In this document: positions 1 through 9,660 of the stretch, piece after piece | Position numbering within the stretch: position 1 is the first letter of the stretch | Layout of the letters: each line of letters starts with the position of its first letter | Assembly (NCBI RefSeq): GCF_033118175.1 | Contig: NC_083714.1 | Location: 9,424,001-9,488,000 of the forward strand | DNA length: 64,000 bases | Direction: 5' to 3' | Source: Dama dama | Lineage: Eukaryota; Chordata; Mammalia; Artiodactyla; Cervidae | The notes under the pieces: model-generated | Seen by the model: the letters and a program-made list of their open reading frames with translations, nothing else | What the model was told of the DNA's origin: nothing | The model's database searches: none | Made by a program: the position numbers and the translations under genes

Positions 1-87
1 TGCATTCTCAACAGATGACACCATGCCCAAGGGATCAAAGATGGGTTCTTGAGGGTCAGATTTCCTAGATATTGCAATGGTTTGTGA

Positions 88-222
88 GGGAATTCCTTGA
101 AAGTCCAGTGGTTAGGACTCTGCCCTCTTACTGCTGAGTGCCTGGGTTCCATCCCTGGTGAGGGAACTAAAATCCCACAAACTGTGTGTTGCAGACCAAA
201 AAACAAAACAAAACCCACAATG
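88..222 (+). mobile_element. CHR-type tRNA-derived SINE
   Basis: The sequence shows the typical start (GGAATTCCTTG, CCAGTGGTTAGGACTC), the B-box-like GGTTCCATCCCTGG and the ending GGGAACTAAAATCCCACA followed by an A-rich tail. This is the cetartiodactyl CHR family. It is not a functional tRNA gene. Confidence 0.85.
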
Positions 223-924
223 GTCTGTGAACCTCCAAAGGACCACAGCCACAGTACACAAACAGATCAACTATATCTGGAGTATTAAAAATTTCACATT
301 TTGCTAGGGAGTGGGGTTAGAGGTGATTAGGCAAAAAAAAAAAAAAATTCTGAAAAGGCTCCTGACAATGAAAGGAGATTGACAAACACTGTATATACAC
401 AGTGACCTCTTATGTAGGTGATAGGCCCCCAGGAGTTAAGGACAGGTCATTTAAAATTCCCCATAGGACAACTGCTCTTGTTGGTGATGGTGATGATGAT
501 GGTAATGATGACTGATGATGATGAAAGCAATGAAATCCTACCCCTAGGGTCAAGAGAATTGAGTATGGGGCTTATGTGAATTAGCAACAGATGTTTCCCC
601 TATGAAAGATGATATGGAGGGTAAAGAAAATTAATATTTACAAAATTAATGTAGACAAGTGGTACTCTAAATTGCATTTCCTTTAAACTTAACACTTATT
701 CAGTTACCTGTTTAATCCTATACTTCAGATAAGGGTAAGAAGTTAGGAGAGGTGAAGTAAACCAGGGAAACTGCTTTGAATGCCTGCACAGTACTTAAAC
801 TTGAAATAACCCTAAAACTTTTCCCATTATATCCTGAAGCTACCAGGTCTCTAAATGCTCTAATCTCGCTGAACACTGGCATTCAGTGCCGCCCAAATTA
901 TTGCTTGATTTATTAATAATGATC
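223..924. other. Unassigned AT-rich stretch
   Basis: I see no gene here. There is a short A run near 333-347 and an imperfect GAT/GGT trinucleotide-rich microsatellite around 486-525. Confidence 0.5.
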
Positions 925-1281
925 TATATTGCTTTTTAATTGAAGTATAGTTGATTTACAATGTGTTAGTTTCTAGTATAGAACAAAGTGATTCATTATA
1001 CATACATATACATATATCCTTTTTAATATCCTTTTTCATTATAATCTACTATAAGATATTGAATATAGTTCCCTGTGTTATACAGTAGGACCTTGTTGTA
1101 TAGATGTTAGTGTGTATCTGCTAATTCCCAACTCCTAATTTATCCCTTCCTGCTCCCCTTTCCCCCATTGGTAACTGTAAGAGTGTTTTCTATGTCTGTG
1201 AATCTGTATCTGTTTTGTAAATAAGTTCACTTGTATATTTTAGATTCCACATATAAGTGATATCATATGATATTTGTCTTT
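925..1281 (-). mobile_element. L1 3' end fragment (first half)
   Basis: Reverse complement of the ruminant L1 3' region, with hallmarks such as GTATAGTTGATTTACAATG and ATTCCACATATAAGTGATAT. The element resumes after the LTR at about 1715, so it was split by that insertion. Confidence 0.8.
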
Positions 1282-1709
1282 TGTAGGGTATAGTTCGGGC
1301 GAGGCAGAAAAGGAAAGATGACCTCAACAGAAGTAGGTTACCTTTATTCAGGCAAGGAGGGGAGACAGTAGGCCAAACGACCAGGCTGAGTGCCGAGAGG
1401 GGTCAGGGAGGCTTCATACTTATAGGGAGGTTTGTGGAAGTGATAAGGGACACTTTAATCAGGCAGGATATTTTGAGTATTCTTTTGTTGAGATGAAATT
1501 TGTATTTGGGCAGGAGGTGATAAGTCTTCTGGGCAGGTGTAGGGGGTGGAAGGTTTCTGGACAGGGGTTGATAAGTCCCAGAGAACTGCAACCGGCCTGG
1601 AGCATCAGGTTGGAACTAAAATTCTGTTTTGTTTTCTCCGAAGTTAGACGATTCAGCAAGGGGCCTTTGAGACTGTTGTTCTCTTTTCTAGGCCCAAAAG
1701 ACTCCTTCA
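1282..1709 (-). mobile_element. Solo LTR inserted in an L1
   Basis: This 428-bp block has TG...CA ends and interrupts otherwise continuous L1 sequence. The minus strand carries an AATAAA signal (complement of TTTATT at 1343-1348), which sets the orientation. The flanks read TCTTT and CCTTT, an imperfect target duplication. No internal retroviral sequence is attached, so it is a solo LTR. The family was not identified. Confidence 0.65.
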
Positions 1710-1714
1710 CCTTT

Positions 1715-2036
1715 CTTTTTCTGACTTACTGTGCTTAGTATGATAATCTCTAGGTCCATCTATGCTGCTGCAAATGGCATTAATTTTATTCTTTTTTATG
1801 GCCAAATAAAATTCCTATCTATATATAGGAATATTATATATATCCTCTTTATCCATTCATCTGCTGATGGACATTTAGGTTGCTTCCAAGTCTTGGCTAC
1901 TTAAAAAGTGTGCTATGAATATTGGGGTGCATGTATCTTTTCAAATTAGAGGGTTTTTTTTTTCAGATATATGCCCAGGAGTGGAGTTGCTGAATAATAT
2001 GGCAACTCTATTATTAGTTTTTTAAAGAGATTCCAA
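1715..2036 (-). mobile_element. L1 3' end fragment (second half)
   Basis: Continuation of the L1 interrupted at 1281. It contains GTATGATAATCTCTAGGTCC and the stretch about two-thirds through that reads GCATGTATCTTTTCAAATTA, both standard in ruminant L1 3' sequence. Confidence 0.8.
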
Positions 2037-3030
2037 TATGTCAGCAAATTTGGAAAACTCAGCAGTGGCCACAGGACTGGAAAATGTCAATTTTAATTCC
2101 AATTCCAAAAAAAGGCAATGCCAAAGAATGTTCAAATTACAGTACAATTTCACTCATTTCACATACTAGCAAGGTAATGTTCAAAATACTTCAAGCTAGG
2201 CTTCAACAGTATGTGAACCAAGAACTTCCAGATGTGCAAGGTGGATTTAGAAAAAGCAGATGAACCAGAGATCAAATTGGCAATATCCATTGGATCATTG
2301 AAATAGCGAGGGAATTTCCCCCCCCCCCCAAAAAAAAAAACCACATCTGCTTCAGTGACTATGCTAAAGCCTTTGACTGTGTGGATCACAAAAAAATGTG
2401 GAAAATTCTTAGAGATGGAGTACCAGAACCCCTTATCCATCTCCTGAGAAACATGTGTGCAGGACAAGAAGCAATAGAATCAGACATGGAATAACAGACT
2501 GTTTACAAATTGGGAAAGGAGTACAAAAAGGCTTTATGTTGTCACCCTCTTTATTTCACTTCTATGCAGAATACATCATGTGAAATGCCAGGGCTGGGTG
2601 AAGGTCAAGCTGGGATGAAGATTGCTGTGAGAAATATCAACAGCCTCAGATATGCAGATGATACCACTCTAATGGCAGAAAGTGATAAGGAACTAAAGAG
2701 CCTCTTGATGAAGGTGAAAGAGGAGAGTGAAAAAGCTGGTTTAAAACTCAACATTCAAAAAACGAAGATCATGGCATCCAGTCCCATTACTTCATGGCAA
2801 ATAGATGGGGAAACAATGGAAACAGTGACAAACTATCAGAATTGCTACAGATGGTGACTGCAGCCATGATATTAGAGATGCTTGCTCCTTGGAAGAAAAG
2901 CTATGCTAAACCTAGACAGTATATTAAAGAGCAGAAACATCACTTTGTCGACAAAGGTCCATATTGTCGAAGCTATACTTTTTTCACTAGTCATGTACGG
3001 ATATGTGAGAGTTGGACCATGAAGTGGAAA
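2037..3030 (+). mobile_element. BovB (RTE) LINE fragment, reverse transcriptase part
   Basis: The region encodes the RT part of BovB ORF2. Recognisable pieces are a degenerate finger region near 2060-2460 and LRYADDTTLMAES, with the catalytic YADD at 2651-2662. The downstream part is similar to IQKTKIMASSPITSWQIDGE. Frameshifts, a C10/A10 run near 2315-2340 and stop codons show it is dead. The 5' and 3' ends are missing. Confidence 0.9.
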
Positions 3031-3239
3031 ACCACAGCAAAATATAACGTTGACTGATGGAGTCAGTACTTCAATAAAGTAGCTATAGTAGATATCTATG
3101 TACATTTCAATATAGATATAATACATAAGGCAAATATAGCATAAAGGGGAGTGGTAACAGCACATATTAAGGTGAGGTTTCTACATATCAATTGAAGTGG
3201 TAACATACTGATTCTGAATAGACTGTGAAAAGTTAAGTA
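3031..3239. other. Unassigned stretch
   Basis: AT-rich sequence between BovB and L1 material. I see no gene or clear repeat. Confidence 0.4.
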
Positions 3240-4475
3240 GATAGTTTATAATCCACAGAGAAACCACAAAAATGTTATGTGAAGAGAGATATTTAAAATC
3301 AGAGTAAAAAAAATTAAAATGAGATACTCAAAAGCATTTAGATAACCCAGAGGAAAGCAAGAAAGGGGAAACAGGGTAATGAAAAACAGAGAAGACCAAC
3401 AAAACATGAAAAATAAAGTGGTAGATCTAAATCAAAACATACCACCAATAATTAATTGTCAATGGCCTAAATACATAACTAAATGAACTAGATTGTCAGA
3501 ATGGATTTATAAAAAACAACGTGAAACACAAATAATGCTCCAACTATATGTTGTCTACAAGAAACTCACTTCAAATATAATGACATAGGTAGCTTAAGAG
3601 TAAAACGATGAATAAAAACACACCATGGAAACACTGACCAGAATCTATAGGAGAATATCAGACAATGTCAACTTGAAAGCAAACATAGTTACCAGGGATA
3701 AAGAGGGGCAGTCAATTCACCAGGAAGATACAATAGTTATAAATATGTATTATACCTAACAACAGTCTTAAAATACATGAAGCAAAACTGAAGGAACTGA
3801 AAGGGAAATAGACAAATCCACAATTATAATTGTGATCTTCAATATTCCTCTCTCACTAATAGATAGAATTAGTAGGCAAAAAATCAGCAAAGTTATAGAT
3901 GAACTGAACACCACCATCAACCAACTAGATTTAATTGACATTTATAGAGTGGTCCACCCAAAAATAGCAGAATGCACATTCTTCTCAAATGCACACAGAA
4001 CACTCAGCAAGATAGACTATATCCTGAGTCAAGAACCAAACCTTAATAAATTAAAAAAACTGAAACCAAACAGATTGTGTTATCTGACAATAATGAAATA
4101 AAACTCTAGAAATCAATAATAGAAAGATTACATGAAAATCTCCAAGAACTGGGAAACTGAACAATACATATTTAATTCATGGGTCAAAGAGGAAGTCTCA
4201 AGGGAAATGAAAAATACATAGAACAGTATTAAAGCAAAAATAAAAGTAAAAATCTAGAGCTATCAAAATTGGGGAGTCAGAAAACACATAGGTCATTTTC
4301 AGGTTGACTACAAAAAGGCACAGGAGATATTTTTGGTATAATGGAACTCTTGCATATCCTAATTGTGTAGTGGTTATACAATTGTATGTACCTTTCAAGG
4401 CTTACAGAACTGGACACTAAAAGGAGTGAATTTTATTTTGTCTAAATTATACCTTAATGAAAACAATTTAAAAGC
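3240..4475 (+). mobile_element. Old L1, endonuclease part plus 3' UTR
   Basis: Decayed L1. The segment 3832-4101 translates to the endonuclease end of ORF2 (for example LIDIYRVVHPK and TFFSNAHRTLSKIDYIL). At about 4320-4470 there is the 3' UTR typical of older L1M elements (GTAGTGGTTATACAATTGTA, then CAGAACTGGACACTAAAAGG). Most of ORF2 is deleted between these parts. Confidence 0.75.
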
Positions 4476-4984
4476 ACACATCTTGTTAAGTGAAGAATGT
4501 GAGTAGCAGATCAGTGTTATTCTGTGATTCCAATTTCATATCTAACAGATTAGTAAATCAGTTGATGAGCAGACCAATGTATCAATTTATGTATGTGTAT
4601 TTCAATATACATAGAAAATTGTATGCCAAGTACCAATCAAACAGTAGCAGTGGTTACCTTTGGGGAGTGGAATGCAAAGGATTTCACTTTGTCCAGCTGT
4701 GAGGCATATTAAACCACACATAAATTATTTATATTGATAATCCATCATGAAGCAGTATATACGGAAGATATTATGATAAACAGTGAGAGTACTGAGGAGC
4801 ATAAATATAATATTCAATATATATTTAAAACACATTTGCCCAACTCTTTGACACATTGAAATTAATGTGGGAATGATAATTAGCTCCATATGGTTTATAA
4901 TCTAAAAAGGCAAAAAATAAAGTCAAGTTCAGTGACTACAGCTAAAAATTTAAATAAATGTGATCTATGTTCCTTCAGAATTAT
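4476..4984. other. Unassigned stretch, possible L1 3' debris
   Basis: The part around 4620-4700 (GTAGCAGTGGTTACCTTTGG) resembles L1 3' UTR sequence. I cannot assign the rest. Confidence 0.35.
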
Positions 4985-5270
4985 AGTTCATTTCAACTTT
5001 GAATATTCATTGGAAGGACTGATGCTGAAGCTGAAGCTCCAATATTTTGACCACATGATGCAAAGAGCCAACTCATTGGAAAAGACCCTGATGCTGGGAA
5101 AGACTGAGGGCAGGAGAAGAGGGTGATAGAGGATGAGTGGGCTGGACGGTATCAAGGACTCAATGGACATGAGTTTGAGCAAGCCCCAGGAGATAGTGAA
5201 GGACAAGGATGCCTGGTGTGCTACAGTCCATGGGGTCACAAAGAGTTGGACATGACTGAGTGACTAACAC
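4985..5270 (+). mobile_element. BovB LINE 3' end
   Basis: Encodes the C-terminal BovB tail (EYSLEGLMLKLKLQYFDHMM) and continues into the standard 3' end with GAGTTGGACATGACTGAGTG. It is 5'-truncated. Confidence 0.9.
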
Positions 5271-5494
5271 AGACACACAGTGCATCTCTAGAAAATTTTG
5301 CCATACATTCATGAGAAAATAAGAGTGGAAAAGGTAAATGACATTATCTTACAAACCTTGTGAAAGGTTGACCTATAAAAATAAAAGAACTCAGTCTTCA
5401 GGAAAGTGGTATAATGAAACATTATTGAATAAAACATACTATTTCATTTTGACCAAATTAAATCATAGATATGCTAAAATAAAATCGATAATAT

Positions 5495-5716
5495 TTTGTT
5501 GTTGTTTAGTCTCTAAACAAAAAGTGTCCAACTGTTTTGCAGCCCCATGGACGGTAGCCCTCCAGGCTTCACTGTCCAGGGGATTTCCTAGGCAAGAATA
5601 CTGGAGTGGGTAGCCATTTCCTTCTCCAGGGGATCTTCTCTACCCAGTGATTGAACACACATTTCCTGCATTGCAGGCAGATTCCTTATCAGTGGGCCAA
5701 ACGGGAAGTCCAATAT
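5495..5716 (-). mobile_element. Bov-tA SINE
   Basis: Reverse complement of the ruminant tRNA-Glu-derived SINE. It contains AAGAATACTGGAGTGGGTAG, the complement of the tRNA part (TGCATTGCAGGCAGATTCC) and the terminal GGGAAGTCC. A decayed oligo-A run follows at 5730-5750. Confidence 0.9.
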
Positions 5717-5836
5717 TCAGCTCTCTGTAAAAAAAAAAAGAAAAAAAAAAGTTGTAAAATTAGCAGGATACCACGCTGTAAAAATAAAGTAGATCAAAGT
5801 TTACCAGAATACAGTTCTTATAAAGAAAACTGCCTT

Positions 5837-5852
5837 GGCTCTGAAAAGAGCC
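5837..5852 (-). promoter_or_regulatory. Histone mRNA 3' stem-loop
   Basis: On the minus strand this reads GGCTCTTTTCAGAGCC, an exact match to the 6-bp stem and 4-nt loop that ends replication-dependent histone mRNAs and binds SLBP. It lies 35 bases past the stop codon (5888-5890) of the H2B-like reading frame, the usual distance. Further downstream (minus strand) AAGAACTG partly resembles the histone downstream element paired by U7 snRNA. The stem is perfect although the coding region is broken. Confidence 0.88.
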
Positions 5853-5887
5853 TTCAGCCTGCAATGCTCAGGTGGTCCTGAGGCAGC

Positions 5888-6489
5888 TCATTTACAAGAT
5901 GTGTACCTGATGACTGCCTTGCTGGCCTTGGAAATGGCCGGTTTTTCAACCACCATGCTCAACAGCAAGTGCATGGAGGTGAGGATCTCACTGGAGGTGA
6001 AGAAGGAACACTAGGTTGAGCAGGCAATGAGGGAGGCATAGCCAGACACACTTGAAATGATATTGTTAAGAAAATAATTGATGCTGTGCAAGACATTTAA
6101 ATAAATACCAATATTACAGTGAATCAACTTCAGATCCTTGTAGATATGAGGTGAAGTGAAGTGAACGTTGCTCACTCGTGTCCAACTCTTTGCGACCCCA
6201 TGGACTTGTAGCCTGCCAGGCTCCTCTGTCCATGGGATTCTCCAGGCAAGAATACTGGAGTGGGTTGCCATTCCCTTCTCCAGGGGATCTTCCTGACCCA
6301 GGGATCAAACCTGGGTCTCCTGCATTGCAGGCAGATTCTTTACCATCTGAGCTACCAAGGAACCCTTGTAGATACACATGGAGTAATAGTTAGTAGGGTA
6401 TCTCAATTCATTTTTCCCTTCTCTGTTTTGGGAGCGGGTTTCATGATGCCCTTCTTGACAAAGATAGATTTTGAAGAATGCTCAGCCAC
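5888..6489 (-). pseudogene. Histone H2B-like pseudogene, split by a SINE
   Basis: Minus-strand translation follows the H2B fold from end to end. The N-terminal tail (6489 to about 6409) reads AEHSSKSIF...PKTEKGKM, basic and lysine-rich. The alpha-1 start is NYYSMCIYK (family: SYSVYVYK). After the SINE come IYKDLKLIH, then LHSINYFLNNIISSVSGYA and SLIACST at the alpha-2 helix. The C-terminal part is TSSEILTSMHLLLSM...KAVIRYTSCK, ending at TGA (5888-5890). Defects: GTG instead of ATG at the apparent start, a frameshift and stop after the tail, a TAG at 6011-6013, a one-codon deletion in the LLLPG loop and a Bov-tA insertion at 6147-6363. A histone stem-loop follows and an octamer/TATA/CCAAT promoter precedes it. 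Germline-type X-linked H2B variants (H2B.W, H2B.L/SubH2Bv) are known in mammals; which class this belongs to is not decidable by eye. Confidence 0.85.
6147..6363 (-). mobile_element. Bov-tA SINE inside the H2B-like pseudogene
   Basis: Complete minus-strand Bov-tA flanked by a perfect 11-bp target duplication, CCTTGTAGATA (6136-6146 and 6364-6374). The target lies in the codons for the conserved Ile-Tyr-Lys of the first H2B helix, so the duplication repeats those codons. Confidence 0.95.
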
Positions 6490-6552
6490 AAAAGACACAC
6501 ATTTGCAGTATCTTGGAATAAAATAGAAAGGCAGTGGTGTGAGTGCTTTCCA

Positions 6553-6602
6553 TTTATATACATATGCAAATGAGGACTTGCATGCAGGTAACTTCTGATT
6601 GG
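6553..6602 (-). promoter_or_regulatory. H2B-type promoter of the proximal unit
   Basis: On the minus strand, in transcription order: CCAAT (complement of ATTGG at 6598-6602), the octamer ATTTGCAT (ATGCAAAT at 6564-6571 on plus) and a TATA box TATATAAA (6553-6560). The apparent start codon is 64 bp further on. Octamer directly upstream of TATA is the hallmark of H2B promoters bound by Oct-1. All three elements are intact here. Confidence 0.75.
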
Positions 6603-7101
6603 ATGAAATGCAATACAAGAAACCCTGTCACAAGACACAAGAGAGTTATATATCCTTGCAATAGTAACTGGTCTATCTCTATCACTCTATCCTTTTCTGC
6701 TTTGGAAGTGGCTTTCGTGCCAACCTTCAGGGCAAAGATAGACATAGAGGAATGCTCAGCCACGAGGGACAGACCATTACAGTACCTTGGAATAAAAGAA
6801 TAAGGTGGTGGTGATCACTGCTGTCTATGCATATATGCTATATTCAAATAAGGTCATGCATACAGGCAACATCTGAGTGGATTAAATGCAATACCGGAAA
6901 CTCTGTTAAGGAGTCACAGGCTTCATATGTGACTGCAATCTAGGCTATCTCTATCCATCTTTCCCTTCTCTCTTTCAGAAGGGTCCTCTTTGCCGCCCTT
7001 CCTGGCAAAGATAGACTCAGAGGAATGCTCAGTTACAAAGGGCAAAGCTTTACAGTATCTTGCAATGAAAGAGCAAGGGGTATACACTGTATGCAAATAA
7101 G

Positions 7102-7666
7102 TGTCTTTTGATGAAATTAAAAGATGATTGCTCCTTGGAAGAAAAGCTATGACCAACCTAGACAGCATATTAAAAAGCAGAGACATTACTTGGCTAACAA
7201 AGGTCCATCTAGTCAAAGCTATGATTTTTCCAGTAGTCATGTATGGATGTGAGAGTTGGACTATAAAGAAAGCTGAGCACCAAAGAATTGATGCTTTTGA
7301 ACTGTGGTGTTGGAGAAGACTCTTGAAAGTCCCTTGGACTGCAAGGAGATCAAGCCAGTCAATCCTAAAGGAAATCAGTCCTGAATATTCATTGGAAGGA
7401 CTGATGCTGAAGCTGAAGCTCTGATACTTTGGCCACCTGATGCAAAGAACTAACTCAATGGAAAAGACCCTGATGCTGGGAAAGATTGAGGGTGGGAGGA
7501 GAAGAGGACAACAGAGGATAAGATGGTTGGATGACATCACCGACTTGATGGACATGAGTTTGAGCAAGCTCTGGGAGTTGGTGATGGACAGGGAAGCCTG
7601 GTGTTCTACAGTCCATGGGGTCGCAAAGAGTTGGACACAACTGAGTGACTGAACTGAACTGAACTG
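7102..7666 (+). mobile_element. BovB LINE 3' fragment, first of two in the octamer site
   Basis: 5'-truncated BovB encoding GRKAMTNLDSILKSRDIT and VMYGCESWTIKKAEHQRIDA, ending with repeated GAACT. It is preceded by ATGCAAATAAG (7091-7101) and followed by ATGTAAGTAAG (7667-7677). Confidence 0.9.
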
Positions 7667-7677
7667 ATGTAAGTAAG

Positions 7678-8371
7678 CTGTCTTGAAACTCAACATTCAA
7701 AAAACTAAGATCATGGCATCTGGTCCCATCACTTTATGGCAAATAGATAGGGAAACAATGGAAACAGTGACAGACTTTATTTTCTTGGGCTCCAAAATCA
7801 CTGCAGATGGTGACTGCAGCCATGAAATTAAAAGACGCTGGCTTCTTGGAAGAAAAGCTATGACATACCTAGACAGCATATTAAAAAGCAGACATTACTT
7901 TGCCGACAAAGGTTCACATAGTCAAAGCTATGGTTTTTCCAGTAGTCATGTATGGATGTGAGAGGTGGACCATAAAGAAAGCTGAGCACTGAAGAACTGA
8001 TGCTTTTGAACTGTGGTGTTGGAGAAGACTCTTGAGAGTCCCTTGGACTGCAAGGAGACCAAACCAATCCATCCTAAAGAAAATCAGTCCTGAATATTCA
8101 TTGGAAGAACTGATGCTGAAGCTGAAGCTCCAATACTTTGGCCACCTGATGAAGAAGAGTGAATCATTAGAAAAGACCCTGATACTGGGAATGATTGAAG
8201 GCAGGAGGAGAAGTGTATGACATAGGACAAGATGGCTGGATGGCATCACCGACTCAATGAATATGAGTTTGAGCATGCCCCCTGACATGGTGAAGGACAG
8301 GGAAGCCTGGTATGCTGCAGTCCATGGGGTTGCAAAGAGTGGAACATGACTGAGCAACTGAACCACAACAA
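7678..8371 (+). mobile_element. BovB LINE 3' fragment, second of two in the octamer site
   Basis: Starts a little further 5' in BovB (LNIQKTKIMASGPIT) and runs to the terminal GAGCAACTGAAC. It is followed by ATGCAAATAAG at 8372-8382, where the host octamer unit resumes. Confidence 0.9.
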
Positions 8372-8649
8372 ATGCAAATAAGGCCTTGTGTAGAGGTAAT
8401 ATTTCATTGGATGAAATGCAGTACAAGAAATCCTGTCACAAAAGCTGACAAAGTTATATGTGCTTGCAATAGTTCCTGGACTATCTCAATCCATCTATTC
8501 TTCCCTGTTTTGGAAATAGCTTTCTTGCCACCCTTCTGGGCAAAGACAGACTTAGAGGAATGCTCAGTTAAGAAGGACAGACCTTTACAGTATCTTGGAA
8601 TGAAAAAGTAAGGCAATGGAGATCTATAGGGTCTGTTTATATATGCTGT

Positions 8650-8657
8650 ATGCAAAT
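8650..8657 (-). promoter_or_regulatory. Octamer of array unit 4
   Basis: Perfect ATGCAAAT at the same unit position as in the proximal promoter. A second ATGCAAAT occurs at 8694-8701. The CCAAT of this unit has decayed. Confidence 0.6.
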
Positions 8658-8896
8658 AAGGCCTTGCATACAAGCTACATCTAATTTTACGCAATGCAAA
8701 TAAAACTTGTCAAAACGTTCTAGGGAGTTATATGTGCTTGCTATTGTTGCTGTGCTATCTCTATTCATCTATCCTTGTCTGTGCTAGAAGTGGCTTTCTT
8801 GCCAGCCTTCTGGGCAAAGATAGACAGAGGAATGCTCAACTGGGAAGGATAGAAATTTAGAGAAAGAGAAAGGCAGTGGCAAGCGTATTTTCCATA

Positions 8897-8916
8897 TTTA
8901 TATATTGTATGCAAAT
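8897..8916 (-). promoter_or_regulatory. Octamer and TATA of array unit 5
   Basis: TTTATATA (8897-8904) lies next to ATGCAAAT (8909-8916), the same spacing class as in unit 1. The CCAAT position has mutated to CTGG. Confidence 0.6.
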
Positions 8917-9053
8917 TAAGCCTTGTGCAGATGCAACATCTGACTGGATGAAATGAAGTACAGGAAACCAAGTCACAAAACCCTAGGGAGTTATCTGTGC
9001 TTGTGATATCTACTATACTATCTCTATGTGTTCATCATAGTCTGTTTTCAAAG

Positions 9054-9161
9054 TGACTTGCCATGCTCTCCTCCAGGGGATCTTCCCAACCCAGTAATCG
9101 TATCCAGGTCTCACCCACTGCAGGTGGATTCTTTACCATCTGAGCCACCAGGGAAGTTCAA
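9054..9161 (-). mobile_element. Bov-tA SINE, tRNA-side fragment
   Basis: Reverse complement of the tRNA-derived half, ending TTTACCATCTGAGCCACCAG. It cuts the tail part of the sixth array unit. Confidence 0.85.
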
Positions 9162-9202
9162 GGCTGCCTCAGACAACAATTTTGCTTTGCTTTTCTTTTT
9201 CT

Positions 9203-9388
9203 TTGGGACGTTTTGGTCACTGTCTCCCGCACAATGTTATGAACCTCCATCCACAGTTCTTCAGGCACTCTGTATCAGATAATCCCTTCAATCTATTTGT
9301 TGCTTCCACTGTATAATTGTAAGGGATTAGATTTAGGTCATAACTGAATGGCCTAGTGTTTTCCCTACTTTCTTCAATGTAATTCTGA
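9203..9388 (-). mobile_element. BovB LINE fragment
   Basis: Minus-strand BovB from between the endonuclease and RT domains. It reads NLIPYNYTVEATNRLKGLSD in translation, like the region found at about 53050-53150 of the near-complete copy. Confidence 0.85.
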
Positions 9389-9391
9389 ATT

Positions 9392-9592
9392 TTGCAATAA
9401 GGAGCTAGCTCAGATGGTAAAGAATCCACCTGCAATGTGGGAGACCCAGGTTTGATCCCTGGGTCACAAAGATCCCTTAGGGAAGGGAAACTAACCTCTC
9501 CAGTATTCTTGCCTGGAGAATTCCATAGACAGAGGAACCAGGGGGGCTACAGTCCATGGCGTCACAAAGAGTCAGAGACAACTGAGCAACTA
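9392..9592 (+). mobile_element. Bov-tA SINE
   Basis: Plus-strand SINE from GCTCAGATGGTAAAGAATCC to GACAACTGAGCAACTAAC. The H2B array leader resumes immediately afterwards (CATCTGATTGAATGAAATG). Confidence 0.92.
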
Positions 9593-9660
9593 ACATCTGA
9601 TTGAATGAAATGTAATGCAGGAAACCCCGTCAATAACCTAATGTAGTTATATGTGATTGG

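Larger units (their letters stand above)
6405..9660 (-). repeat. Tandem array of H2B promoter plus N-tail units
   Basis: About six head-to-tail units, each minus-strand. In order a unit holds a conserved leader, a CCAAT region, the octamer ATGCAAAT, a TATA-like run, a short 5' UTR and an H2B-like N-terminal tail of about 25 codons (SKSIFAQKGGKKATSKTEKG type). The sequence then jumps back to the leader of the next unit without any histone core. The CTCAG landmark of the tail start sits at 6481, 6755, 7028, 8563 and 8835. The spacing is 274, 273, 254 (after removing the 1281-bp BovB insertion) and 272 bp. A sixth unit lost its tail to SINE/BovB insertions; only its leader/CCAAT part remains at 9593-9660. 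Only the proximal unit joins a histone core (5888-6400). Confidence 0.85.

Noticed and set aside
6923..7696. 257-codon minus-strand open frame
   Set aside because: Mostly the antisense of a plus-strand BovB 3' end, joined by chance to the H2B-tail unit. Not a gene.
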